Notes: a model not told the origin generated them from the sequence alone. A DNA stretch of 64,000 nucleotides from Sphaerisporangium rufum (GCF_016863395.1 NZ_BOOU01000004.1:1-64000); one strand, 5' to 3'; positions 47,464-56,975 are shown, numbered from the stretch's first letter. Translations and numbers: made by a program.

Positions 47464-48864
47464 ATGTCAGACGGTCACGGCTCCGCACCCGGCACGCCAC
47501 CGGGCTGGGCGGAGAACCAGCCCCCGCCGTACCAGGGTGCCGGCGGGACGCCGTGGACCTCCCCCAGCGACCCGGGGGCGGACCCCGGCCGGCCTCCGGC
47601 GGACGCCGCGCCACGCGACGCCGCGCCACGCGACGCGGCGCCACGCGACGCGGCGGCCCCTCCGGCGCCGCACGCCCCGCCGCCGCGTCAGGCGCCCGGC
47701 CCCGGCGGCCCGTATCCCCCGCCCGGCGGCGGCCCGCAGGGCCCAGGGTCCTACGGCCCGCCGGGCCCGGGCGGCCCGTACGGCCCGCCGCCGTACGGCG
47801 GTCCCGGCCCCTACGGGTTCCGGCCGCCGCCGCAGGCGCCGCGGCCGGGCATCATCCCGCTGCGGCCGCTCGCCCTGGGCGACATCCTCGACGGCACCAT
47901 CAAGCTGATCCGCTCCAATCCCAAGGCGACGCTCGGCCTGTCGGTGATCGCGGCCACCGCCGGCACGCTGCCGCTCGCCATCGGCCAGGCGGTCTATTAC
48001 CGCTCGCTCGGCGGCCTGCTGACCGACCCGGCCGGGCCCGCCGGCACGGCCGAGGTGCCCACCGGCGGCCTGGTCGCCCAGCTGGGCGGCGCCGGCCTGT
48101 CGTTCCTCATCCAGTTCTTCGTGGTGACCGTGCTGACCGGCGTGCTCACCCGCATCCTGGGCCGCGCCGTCTTCGGCGGGCGCATCACGGTCGGCGAGGC
48201 GTGGCGGCTCACCCGCGGGCGGGTCCCCACCCTGTTCGGCCTGGCCCTGCTGGCCGGGCTGATCGGCCTGGCGCCGCTGGCGGTGATCGCCGCCCTGGTC
48301 TGGGCGCTCGTCGCGGCGGGCGCCGGCACCGGGGTCGTGGTCGCGGTCGCCCTACTGCTCGGCCTCGCCTACCTCGCCTACGCGCTGTTCGTCACCACCC
48401 GGCTGGCGCTGGCCGCCCCAGCGGTCGTGCTGGAAGGGCTCGGCGTCACCGCGGCGATGCGCCGCTCGTGGCGGCTGGTGGGCGGCGGCTTCTGGCGGGT
48501 GCTCGGCATCCTGGTGCTGACCCAGCTGCTGACCTCCACGCTGGGCGCCATCCTTTCGGTGCCGGTCACCATCGTGAGCATGGTGGTGGTGTTCACCGGG
48601 GGCGGCTCGGTCGCCGCCACGGTCATCACCGCCGTGCTGTTCGCCGTCGGCGGCATCCTCAGCGCCATGATCACCTATCCGGTCGCCGCCGGGGTCAACG
48701 GCCTGCTCTACACCGACCGGCGGATGCGGGCCGAGGCGTTCGACCTGGTGCTGCAGACCGCCGCCGCCGACCAGCAGCGCCTCGGCTGGGTGCCCGCCGA
48801 CGCCGACCACCTGTGGCACCCGTCGCACGCCGCCCGCGGCGGCGTCCCCACCGGGGCGCCGTGA
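47464..48864 (+). CDS. Proline-rich multi-pass membrane protein (glycerophosphodiesterase-membrane-domain-like)
   Basis: 466 residues. The first 120 are Pro/Gly-rich, with a DAAPR repeat (see the 15-bp repeat). The rest starts IIPLRPLALGDILDGTIKLIRSNPKATLGLSVIAAT and has six membrane segments, the pattern of the conserved membrane protein encoded before DUF4129 in actinobacteria. No enzymatic motif is seen. It overlaps the DUF4129 gene by GTGA at 48861 and so starts the coupled run up to the DUF58 gene. Confidence 0.75.
   Translation: MSDGHGSAPGTPPGWAENQPPPYQGAGGTPWTSPSDPGADPGRPPADAAPRDAAPRDAAPRDAAAPPAPHAPPPRQAPGPGGPYPPPGGGPQGPGSYGPPGPGGPYGPPPYGGPGPYGFRPPPQAPRPGIIPLRPLALGDILDGTIKLIRSNPKATLGLSVIAATAGTLPLAIGQAVYYRSLGGLLTDPAGPAGTAEVPTGGLVAQLGGAGLSFLIQFFVVTVLTGVLTRILGRAVFGGRITVGEAWRLTRGRVPTLFGLALLAGLIGLAPLAVIAALVWALVAAGAGTGVVVAVALLLGLAYLAYALFVTTRLALAAPAVVLEGLGVTAAMRRSWRLVGGGFWRVLGILVLTQLLTSTLGAILSVPVTIVSMVVVFTGGGSVAATVITAVLFAVGGILSAMITYPVAAGVNGLLYTDRRMRAEAFDLVLQTAAADQQRLGWVPADADHLWHPSHAARGGVPTGAP
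47606..47665 (+). repeat. 15-bp tandem repeat in the proline-rich leader
   Basis: The unit GCGCCACGCGACGC(C/G) occurs about three times between 47606 and 47655 and partly beyond, encoding DAAPR DAAPR DAAPR DAA. It is in frame, so length changes would vary the disordered region without breaking the gene. Confidence 0.7.
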
Positions 48865-49517
48865 CCGCCGGCGCGTGGGCCACGGCCCTGCTCCTGGACG
48901 ACGTCGAGCGCGGCGAGGGGCGGCGCCGGGCGGTCGAAGAGCTGCTCCGGCCCGAGTACCAGCGGGAGTCGCTGCCCGAGCGCGCACTGCGCACCGTGCA
49001 GGACTTCATCAACGGCCTGCTCGACCAGGTGGGCGGCGGGGTGCCGGGCGGCGTCCTGGCCCTGGCCCTGGTGATCATCATCCTGGCCGTGCTGATCGCG
49101 CTGGTCGCCTGGTACGCCCGCCGGGCCACCGGCGCCCGCCGGGCCCGCGGCACCGGCGGCCTGTTCGGCACCGGGCAGCGGACCGCCGCCGAGCACCGGC
49201 GGGCCGCCGAGGAGGCGGCCGCGCACGCCCGCTGGGCCGAGGCCGTCCGCGAGCGGCTGCGCGCCATCGCCCGCGACCTGGAGCATCGGGCCATCGTGGC
49301 GCCGCAGCCGGGCCGCACCGCCGACGAGCTGGCCCGCGCGGCCGGCCGGGAGCTGCCGGACCTGGCCGCCCGGCTGTCCGCCGCGGCCCGGCTGTTCGAC
49401 GACGTGACCTACGGCCAGGCGCCCGGCACCGAGGAGGACTACCGGTTCATGTCCGAGCTGGACGAGGCGCTGGGCGCGGCACGCCCCGCCGCCGTGGCCG
49501 CCGGGGGCGCCGGATGA
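48861..49517 (+). CDS. DUF4129 membrane protein
   Basis: 218 residues from GTG at 48861. An N-terminal helical stretch (RRRAVEELLRPEYQRESLPERALRTVQDFINGLLDQ), one membrane helix (VLALALVIIILAVLIALVAWYARR) and a cytoplasmic C-terminus with the DUF4129 pattern (ERLRAIARDLEHRAIVAPQPGRTADELARAAGRELPDLAARLSAAARLFDDVTYG). It is coupled to both neighbours by overlaps. In this gene order DUF4129, MoxR and DUF58 proteins are believed to work together at the membrane, but the reaction is unknown. Confidence 0.85.
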   Translation: MTAGAWATALLLDDVERGEGRRRAVEELLRPEYQRESLPERALRTVQDFINGLLDQVGGGVPGGVLALALVIIILAVLIALVAWYARRATGARRARGTGGLFGTGQRTAAEHRRAAEEAAAHARWAEAVRERLRAIARDLEHRAIVAPQPGRTADELARAAGRELPDLAARLSAAARLFDDVTYGQAPGTEEDYRFMSELDEALGAARPAAVAAGGAG

Positions 49518-49735
49518 CCGCGGCGAGCCCGACGCTTCCGGCGGATCCGATGGCAGGCATGAGCCCGATGCGCGCGCCGAACTCGACGCCCCCGGCTCTC
49601 GCGGTGGGTCCGATGACGGCCATGAGCCAGGCGGGCGCGCTGAAGACGACTCCGGTGATGCCGGTGAGTCCGATGGCAGGCATGAGCCCGGTGGGTGCGC
49701 CGCCACGCCGGGCTCGGGGGCGAGCCCGCCGATGA
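49514..49735 (+). CDS. Small Met/Pro-rich repeat ORF inserted between DUF4129 and DUF4350 genes
   Basis: 73 residues. The ATG overlaps the DUF4129 stop (ATGA) and its own stop overlaps the next start (ATGA), so both junctions look translationally coupled. The protein is three ~20-residue near-repeats around PMAGMSP, PMTAMSQ and PMAGMSP, then a basic end (PPRRARGRARR). The frame of the DUF4350 gene is also open here and would read as an acidic, Gly/Asp-rich disordered segment (GSDGRHEP, GSDDGHEP, ESDGRHEP), but it has no start codon. It may be a real small protein or an expanded linker; confidence is low. Confidence 0.35.
   Translation: MTAASPTLPADPMAGMSPMRAPNSTPPALAVGPMTAMSQAGALKTTPVMPVSPMAGMSPVGAPPRRARGRARR
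49542..49696 (+). repeat. Imperfect 60-63-bp tandem repeat, three copies
   Basis: TCCGATGGCAGGCATGAGCC at 49546, TCCGATGACGGCCATGAGCC at 49609 and TCCGATGGCAGGCATGAGCC at 49669 mark the copies. All steps are multiples of three, so both open frames are kept. It lies exactly between two genes that are normally adjacent. Confidence 0.75.
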
Positions 49736-50924
49736 CGCTGACCGCGACCCCGCCGCCCGCCGGCGCCGGCACCACCGCGCCGGGCACCTCGACGTCGCCC
49801 ACCGCCGCCACGCTGTGGCGGCGCGGCCGGGGCGTGCTGGCCGCCGCCCTGCTGGTGCTGGTGGTCGCGGCGCTGACCGTGCTGGCCACCGGCACCAACG
49901 CCCCCGGCGCCCCGCTGGATCCGCGCGACGCGACGCCGGACGGCGGCCGCGCGCTGGCCGAGATCCTGGGCGACCGGGGCGTGCGGGTGGAGCGGGTGTC
50001 CGGCATCGAGGAGATCATGCGACTGGACGGGCCGGACACCCAGATCCTGCTGACCGACACCTCCCATCTGTCCACCTCGGACGTCACCCGGCTGGTCCAG
50101 GGCCGGTCCGATCTGCTCATCGCCGGCCCGGTCGCCGCGCTGTCCCGGCTCGCCCCCGAGGCCCGGCCGAAGGCGCAGGCGGTGGCGCGCTCCCGCGAAC
50201 CCGGCTGCGCGCTGCCCGCCGCGGTCCGCGCCGGCAGCGTCTACCTCGGCGGCATCGCCTTCACCACGCCGCGCGGCGCCGTCGGCTGCTACCCGAGCGA
50301 CGACGGCCCGACTCTGGTCCGCACGACCGGCGCGCGGACCGTGACGGTGACCGGGGACAACGGCTTCATGAGCAACCGGCGGCTCGCCGAGGACGGCAAC
50401 GCGGCGCTGGCGATCAACCTGGCCGGTGCCAAGCCCGTGCTGGCCTGGGTGGTCGAGCCGGACCGGGAGCAGGGCGGGACGGGCACGCCGGGGTCCGGCC
50501 GGGCCACCCTGGGCGAGCTCATCCCGGCGCAGGTACCGTGGGCCGTGGTCCAGCTCGGCGTGGCGCTGCTGCTGGCCGCGCTGTGGCGGGGACGCCGGCT
50601 CGGCCCGGTGGTGGCCGAGCGGCTCCCGGTGGCCGTGCGCGCCGCCGAGACCGTGGAGGGCCGCGGGCGCCTCTACCGGGCCCGCCGGGCCCGCGACCGG
50701 GCCGCGGCGACGCTGCGGGCGGCCACCGCCGCCCGGATCGCCCCCCGGCTCGGCCTGGCCGGGGACGCCGGCCCAGATTCGATCATCGCCGCCACCGCCC
50801 TGCGTACCGGGCAGGACCCGCGCTGGGTGCATTCTGTGATGTACGGCCCCACACCGGCCGATGACGCCGGGCTCGTCGCCCTGGCCGGCCACCTCGACAC
50901 CTTGGAAAGGCAGGTACGAGAGCC

Positions 50925-50928
<4 letters not shown>
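49732..50928 (+). CDS. DUF4350 membrane protein
   Basis: 398 residues. A helix at about 30-52 (RGVLAAALLVLVVAALTVLATG) is followed by the DUF4350 ectodomain (PLDPRDATPDGGRALAEILGDRGVRVERV...TQILLTDTSHLSTSDVTRLVQGRSDLLIAGP), a second helix at about 270-285 (WAVVQLGVALLLAALWRGRRLGPVV) and a cytoplasmic helical end. The glutamine-amidotransferase-like fold of DUF4350 has no catalytic Cys here. Overlaps with the genes on both sides mark it as a part of the MoxR-DUF58 unit. Confidence 0.85.
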
Positions 50929-52324
<1,396 letters not shown>

Positions 52325-52325
<1 letters not shown>

Positions 52326-53674
52326 TGGCGCTGACCGGCCGGGCGGCCCTGATCGCCATGATCGGCGCGGTGGCCGTGCTGCTCGCCCCGCGCCCGGCGT
52401 ACGCGGTGCTCGGCCTGCTGCTGGTCCTCGCCGCGCTGGTCGCGCTGGACCTGCTGCTGGCCGGGCCGGTCCGCCCGCTGCGCTTCCGGCGCGGCGGCGA
52501 GCGGCGGATGCGGCTCGGCGAGACCGCCGAGATCGAGCTGATCGTGGAGAACCCGGGCCGCCGCCGCGTCCGGGGCGTGCTGCGCGACGCCTGGCCCCCG
52601 TCGGCCGGCGCCGCGCCGCGCCGGCTGCCGCTGGACGTGCCGGCCGGCGAGCGGCGGCGGCTGATCGTGCGGCTCACCCCGACCCGGCGCGGCGACCGGG
52701 AGGCGGTGGCGGTCACCGTGCGGTCCCTCGGGCCGCTCGGCGTCGCCGCCCGCCAGGGTTCGCACCGGGTGCCGTGGTCGGTGCGGGTGCTCCCGCCGTT
52801 CCTCAGCCGCAAACACCTGCCGGCCAGGCTGTCCCGGCTGCGCGAGCTGGAGGGCCGGCACCCGGCGCTGATCCGCGGGCAGGGCACCGAGTTCGACTCG
52901 CTGCGCGAGTACGTGCCCGGCGACGACGTCCGCTCCATCGACTGGCGCGCCACCGCCCGCCGCTCCGACGTCATGGTCCGCACCTGGCGCCCCGAGCGCG
53001 ACCGCCGGGTCCTCATCGTCCTGGACACCGGCCGCACCTCCGCCGGCCGCGTCGGCACCGCTCCCCTGCTCCAGCCACCCGGCACCCCCGGCCCGCCCCG
53101 GGACGCGGCGGGCTGGCCGCGGCTGGACTGGTCCATGGACGCCGCGCTGCTGCTCGCCGCGCTGGCCACCCGGGCCGGCGACCGCGTCGACTTCCTGGCC
53201 CACGACCGGACGGTCCGCGCCTGGACGTCCGGCAACTCCCGCACCGAGACGCTGACCGCCCTGGTGAACGCGATGGCCCCGCTGGACGCCGAGCTGGTCG
53301 AGTCCGACGCCGAGAGCATGGTCGCCGCCGTACTCTCCCGGGCCCGGCACCGGTGCCTGGTCGTGCTGCTCACCGACCTGAACCCCGCCGCCATGGACGA
53401 GGGCCTGCTGCCGGTGCTCCCCCAGCTCGCCACCCGCCACCTGGTGCTGGTCGCCGCGGTCGCCGACCCCCGGGTCGCCGCGATGGCCGCCGGCCGCGGC
53501 TCGGCGGAGTCGGTCTACGACGCGGCCGCCGCCGAGCACCTGCGCGCCGAACGCGCCCGCCTCACCGCCCGGCTGCGCCGGCACGGCTGCGAGGTGGTGG
53601 ACGCCCTCCCCGACGACCTCGCCCCCTCCCTCGCCGACGCCTACCTGACCCTCAAATCCACCGGCCGCCTCTGA
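52325..53674 (+). CDS. DUF58 domain protein (MoxR partner)
   Basis: 449 residues; the ATG overlaps the MoxR stop by one base (TGATG). Two N-terminal helices (LIAMIGAVAVLLAPRPAYAVLGLLLVLAALVALDLLLAG) and a beta domain lead to the DUF58 motif GQGTEFDSLREYVPGDDVRSIDWRATARRSDVMVRTWRPERDRRVLIVLDTGR. A vWA-like domain follows (metal site partly kept in VLDTGRTSAG). The C-terminus ends STGRL. A decayed copy of its last ~165 bases is found 3 kb downstream (56534-56699). It closes the coupled run 47464-53674. Confidence 0.9.
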
Positions 53675-54076
53675 CCCCGGCGCGCACGCTCAGTCATTAG
53701 GGTGGCGGCTATGTATGGCCGAAACTTTTTTTGATAGCAGGGTCATTGATTCTTCTCTTCGTGACAGTTGCGTCGTTAGAAGCCGGTGACAGCGCTGGAG
53801 GACGATTAGCGGCTCTGGCTTTGGCCGGAGTCGGATGTGCAGTGCGATAGCGATGGCGATTGGCACGCGCGAGCCGATTCCGCACATCCCGCCAGGCGAA
53901 GAGCACCAAAAAGCTGGAGACATCGCACCTTGCGCCGTCGTGGCGGGTTGGCGCCGTTCAGCGGCCTATATGGCCACGCATCCAACTCCGTCATCCAGGG
54001 CCACGCAGCTCATGTGACAGGCGCCGATCTGTGCGCCACGGGCAGGCCGAAAAGCCTTGCGATTCCCCTGATCGGC
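53675..54076. other. Gene-poor stretch at the left end of the accessory island
   Basis: About 400 bases without a recognisable gene, less GC-rich than the flanks and with a run of T (53728-53733). Short open frames on the minus strand (one reads FLVLFAWRDVRNRLARANRHRYRTAHPTPAKARAANRP) are not recognised and may be a gene remnant. Confidence 0.4.
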
Positions 54077-54283
54077 CTAGTCACGGCGAAACGGACCACG
54101 CTCTATCGCTCCGATGAAAGATGACCATTCGGTTGACGGAACGACAAGAGGCGGGAATTCAGGACTCTTGCTGTCACGCACCGCCACCTTGCCGGGGTGG
54201 TTGTTGGCCATCTCCAGACAGGTTCCCTGATCGGTGCTGTACGAGCTCTTGCGCCAGCGGGCGTCGGATGAATCACGCGACAA
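54077..54283 (-). CDS. DUF397 small protein, TTG start
   Basis: 68 residues starting at TTG 54283 (SRDSSDARWRKSSYSTDQGTCLEMA...GKVAVRDSKSPEFPPLVVPSTEWSSFIGAIERG). WRKSSYS, VAVRDSK and the EW-F end are the DUF397 signature. These proteins normally follow an XRE-type (Scr1-like) regulator and counteract it. Here the upstream frame is only a broken remnant (next entry) that overlaps this start by 11 bases, so the gene may have lost its partner and its promoter. Confidence 0.8.
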   Translation of the reverse strand: MSRDSSDARWRKSSYSTDQGTCLEMANNHPGKVAVRDSKSPEFPPLVVPSTEWSSFIGAIERGPFRRD

Positions 54284-54356
54284 GCCGGTTCACCGCTTCC
54301 TCGATCATACGCAGCGACTACTTGAACGTTAGCGCCTCCATCGAAAGGCCGTCGTC
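54273..54356 (-). pseudogene. C-terminal remnant of an XRE/DUF5753-type regulator
   Basis: On the minus strand the frame that ends at TGA 54275-54273 reads MEALTFK-stop-SLRMIEEAVNRLVA. A short helical end of this kind, overlapping the start of a DUF397 gene, is what the C-terminus of the usual partner regulator looks like. The in-frame TAG and the absence of the helix-turn-helix and DUF5753 body upstream make it a fragment. The call rests on position and a short match, so it is tentative. Confidence 0.4.
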
Positions 54357-54493
54357 GTCTCGTCCGGGCGGGGTGAGGGACGGTGAGAGCATCGGGGAAC
54401 CGGCGGCACGCTGGCAGGCCGGCCAGATGCGGCCGGGTTGGTGATCTTTGTGGTAGTTTCGGGGCCGCCGTGCAGTACTACGGGATCGAGGAG

Positions 54494-54547
54494 GTGAGAC
54501 CGATCAACGCTGTGACAGGTCGGGGCTCCCTCCTTCGCATGGCCTAG
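54494..54547 (+). promoter_or_regulatory. Possible leader ORF and hairpin upstream of the alpha/beta hydrolase gene
   Basis: A short frame starting at GTG 54494, next to GAGGAG, reads MRPINAVTGRGSLLRMA and stops at TAG 54545-54547, 41 bases before the hydrolase ATG. Its end overlaps one arm of a hairpin (GGGCTCCCT near 54523 with AGGGAGCGCCC near 54547). A leader peptide with such a hairpin could attenuate expression, as in some antibiotic-resistance genes. The start is too close to the Shine-Dalgarno to be certain. Confidence 0.35.
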
Positions 54548-54588
54548 GGAGCGCCCGCGCAAGGCATCCCGAAAGGCATGAAACCCTG

Positions 54589-55339
54589 ATGCGCTTCACC
54601 TCCCAGACGTCGTCGGACGGCGTCACCGAGCAGTTTTTCACCCTCAATGAGATTCCCGGCGTGCTGTGGACGCCGGACGGCGGCCGGGGTCCCCGGCCGC
54701 TGATCCTGCTGGGGCACGGCGGCGGGCAGCACAAGACCGCTCCGGCCACCCTGTCTCACGCTCGCCGCTACGCCGCCGAGGGGTTCGCGGTCGTCGCGAT
54801 CGACGCGCCCAACCATGGTGACCGTCCCAAGGACGCGGAGTTCGGCCGAATCGCGGCAGAGATGCGGGCGGGCATGGCGGCCGGCGGGAACCCGGGCGAG
54901 CTGGTCGCCGGCATGCACGCCCGGCTGGCCCCCCCAGGCGGTCGCCGACTGGCAGGCGGTGGTGACGGCGGTCCAGCGGCTGGACCAGGTCGGCGCCGGC
55001 CCGGTCGGCTACGCCGGCGTGTCGATGGGCTGCGGGCTCGGCATCCCGCTCATCGTGGCCGAGCCGCGGATCCAGGCCGCGGTGCTCGGACTGCTGGGCG
55101 TAGCCGGGCTGGCCGAAGACGCGGCGCGGATCACCGTACCGGTGCGGTTCCTGGTCCAGTGGGACGACCGGCAGGTACCGCGGGACCAGAGCCTGGCGCT
55201 GTTCGACGCTCTCGGCTCGGCGGAGAAGACCTTGCACGCCAACCCCGGCGGGCATGGCGAGGTGCCGTCGTTCGAGATCGACGACGCGCTGAGCTTCTTC
55301 ACCCGGCATCTGAGCCGGCCCGCAGGTCGCCGCGCCTAG
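54589..55339 (+). pseudogene. Alpha/beta hydrolase, frameshifted in a C-run
   Basis: The first frame (54589 on) reads MRFTSQTSSDGVTEQFFTLNEIPGVLWTP...LILLGHGGGQHK...VVAIDAPNHGDRP to about residue 115. The continuation is in the next frame: QAVADWQAVVTAVQRL, GPVGYAGVSMGCGLGIPLI (nucleophile elbow GVSMG), VRFLVQWDDRQVPRD and ANPGGHGEVP (catalytic His), ending at TAG 55339. The switch falls at seven C's (54929-54935); six would restore one ~250-residue enzyme. It may be a true inactivation, a phase-variable tract or a sequencing error. Substrate unknown. Confidence 0.75.
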
Positions 55340-55420
55340 CGCCACCCGAGGCGTCCGCACCGGCCGGCAGCCGCTGCCGGCCGGTGCGTCCGGCTCAGCC
55401 GGCCCCGTGACCTTAGGAGG

Positions 55421-55705
55421 TCAGGCCGGGCCGGTGCTGGAGATGTGGTGGCGGGCCACCTCGGCGGAAGTGATCATGTCGGTCTGGTCGTCGTCCGGGC
55501 CGGAGCCGCGGAAGGCGTCCAGGTCGACCTCGGACTGCCACTGCTCGTAGACATTGACCCGGTCGGGGTCGAGCAGGTCGGCGCTGACCGCGAAGTCGAC
55601 GCAGCCGGGGAAGGCCCGCGCCTTCTCCACCACCTCGACGCAGGTCTTCAGGTAGCCGTCGCGGGTGCCGGGCGCGACCTTGATCCAGCCGGAGACGATG
55701 AGCAT
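55421..55705 (-). CDS. Antibiotic biosynthesis monooxygenase-type (ABM) protein
   Basis: 94 residues. The dimeric alpha/beta ABM fold shows as MLIVSGWIKVAPGTRDGYLKTCVEVVEKARAFPGCVDFAVSADLLDPDRVNVYEQWQSEVDLDAFRGSGPDDD. Members act as cofactor-free quinol monooxygenases or as stress proteins. No cluster genes surround it. It is convergent with the frameshifted hydrolase. Confidence 0.8.
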   Translation of the reverse strand: MLIVSGWIKVAPGTRDGYLKTCVEVVEKARAFPGCVDFAVSADLLDPDRVNVYEQWQSEVDLDAFRGSGPDDDQTDMITSAEVARHHISSTGPA

Positions 55706-55939
55706 GCAATCACCTTATGGCCCGGTACCGACACTCTGGACGGCCTCCCGGGACCCGACGGCTGGACGGACGGGTTCCACGAGCACGCCCAGCTCGGGAC
55801 GGTCGTGATCGGTGGTCACCGCGTCCGCCATCGCCTTCGTTTTTCGATCTTGTGGTCCGTCAAAGCTTCACTCGCTGATAGCCGACGAAGCGAGAGCATC
55901 CTGGGGCGTCCGCATGCTCGGGCGGATAGGTTGGGCCGT

Positions 55940-56239
55940 ATGACAGCTCAGCCTGTGGAGCCCCTTCCGCCCCGCGATCCGGGGGAGGATCCGGCAGCGA
56001 TCTTCGAGATGCTTCCACCGCCGTACCGTCCCGAGTTCCGAGCGGAGTACGACGAGGCTTTGGATGCCGCGCACGACCTGGCCCGCTTCAAGCAGGTGCA
56101 GATGCTGTTGCGCCAGTGGCGCCTGCGTGCGATCGCCTACGCCCGACCAGGCTATGCGGAAGCCGTTCAAGACGGACTCCAGAACCGTACGGAGATGTTC
56201 ACTCGCTACTCCCCGCCGGAGTGGGAAGGCAGAGTGTGA
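55940..56239 (+). CDS. DUF6247 protein, candidate antitoxin
   Basis: 99 residues from ATG at 55940. It reads MTAQPVEPLPPRDPGEDPAAIFEMLPPPYRPEFRAEYDEALDAAHDLARFKQVQMLLRQWRLRAIAYARPGY, a helical pattern found in actinobacterial DUF6247 proteins that precede small toxin-like genes. The stop overlaps the next start (GTGA at 56236-56239). The ~230-base gap before it (55706-55939) shows no gene. The antitoxin role is inferred from size, order and coupling. Confidence 0.6.
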   Translation: MTAQPVEPLPPRDPGEDPAAIFEMLPPPYRPEFRAEYDEALDAAHDLARFKQVQMLLRQWRLRAIAYARPGYAEAVQDGLQNRTEMFTRYSPPEWEGRV

Positions 56240-56481
56240 CCTACAAGTTCGACGGCTTCCACGGGCGCGCCCTATACGAGCTGAACGGTCTCCCCGCGGA
56301 GGTTCGCGACGGCCCGCTGCTGGAGCTCCTGCGCGATCCGTGGGACGCGGTCGCGGAGCGACCCGGCCAGTCCACGGTGAGACACGCCTTCTTCGGAGAT
56401 GACGGCCAAGGGATGATGACGTTCATCCTCGACGAGGAAATTCGGACCTTGCGCATCATCGACCTCCTCTGGGCCGGCTGA
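56236..56481 (+). CDS. Small RelE/ParE-like protein, candidate toxin
   Basis: 81 residues from GTG at 56236. VTYKFDGFHGRALYELNGLPAEVRDGPLLELLRDPWDAVAE then GQSTVRHAFFGDDGQGMMTFILDEEIRTLRIIDLLWAG: one or two helices, then a short beta sheet ending in I-x-I-x-x-x-x-W-A-G, like RelE/ParE-superfamily toxins. Catalytic residues of mRNA-cleaving RelE are not conserved in an obvious way. Its coupling behind DUF6247 suggests a type II toxin-antitoxin pair in this small island. Confidence 0.5.
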   Translation: MTYKFDGFHGRALYELNGLPAEVRDGPLLELLRDPWDAVAERPGQSTVRHAFFGDDGQGMMTFILDEEIRTLRIIDLLWAG

Positions 56482-56533
56482 CCCCTTTACGCAGCTGAGC
56501 GACTGCGGATCGAAACCCGCCGGCCACGCTTGG

Positions 56534-56699
56534 GCGAAGTCGGTCTTCGACGCGGCCATCGCCGGGCACCCGCACGCCGAACGCGCCCGCCTCACCGCCC
56601 GACCGCCCACCTGCGCCGGCACGGCCGCGAGGTGGTGGACGCCCTCCCCGACGACCTCGCCCCCGCCTACCTCACCCCAAATCCACCGGCCGCCTCTGA
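56534..56699 (+). pseudogene. Decayed copy of the 3' end of the DUF58 gene
   Basis: This segment matches 53504-53674 base for base over long blocks (for example GAACGCGCCCGCCTCACCGC, and later the block from GAGGTGGTGG through CCCTCCCCGACGACCTCGCC), ending in the same CCGGCCGCCTCTGA. Several substitutions and at least two indels, including an insertion after CTCACCGCCCG, shift the frame. It has no start and is not expressed as a protein. It lies on the same strand as the intact gene, 3 kb away, and closes the right end of the accessory island. Confidence 0.85.
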
Positions 56700-56774
56700 G
56701 CGTGCCCCCGCAGCCTCGGCGGACATCCGGGCGAGACGGACGGGCTGCACGAGCCCGAAACCGGGCCGGCCGCT

Positions 56775-56935
56775 GCGATGCCGAGCCGCGCCGCCATCCC
56801 TCTCCCCTGCGACGCAAAGCCGCGCCCGCCGTGCCGCTGAGCCCCTGGGATGCAAAGCAGCGCCCCCATCCCCCTGATCGCCGGCGATGCAGAGCCGCGG
56901 CCCCCATCCCGCTGATCCCCGGCGAGGCGATGGCG
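56775..56935. repeat. 34-38-bp imperfect tandem repeats, four and a half copies
   Basis: Units begin at GCGATGC-like points 56775, 56809, 56847, 56884 and 56922. The consensus is GCGATGCAAAGCCGCGCCC followed by CCATCCCGCTGATCCCCG. There are no spacers. They fill the gap between the DUF58 remnant and the XdhC-like gene, where no gene is seen. Confidence 0.65.
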
Positions 56936-56975
56936 GCCCAGGCGTGCCGGAGGGCCCGTCCGATGCCTAAGGTCG

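Noticed and set aside
53709-53909. Small minus-strand frame at the left end of the island as a gene
   Set aside because: It has no recognised family and no Shine-Dalgarno, and it overlaps other equally good frames.
56775-56935. CRISPR array
   Set aside because: Repeats are contiguous and imperfect, without spacers, and no cas genes are present.
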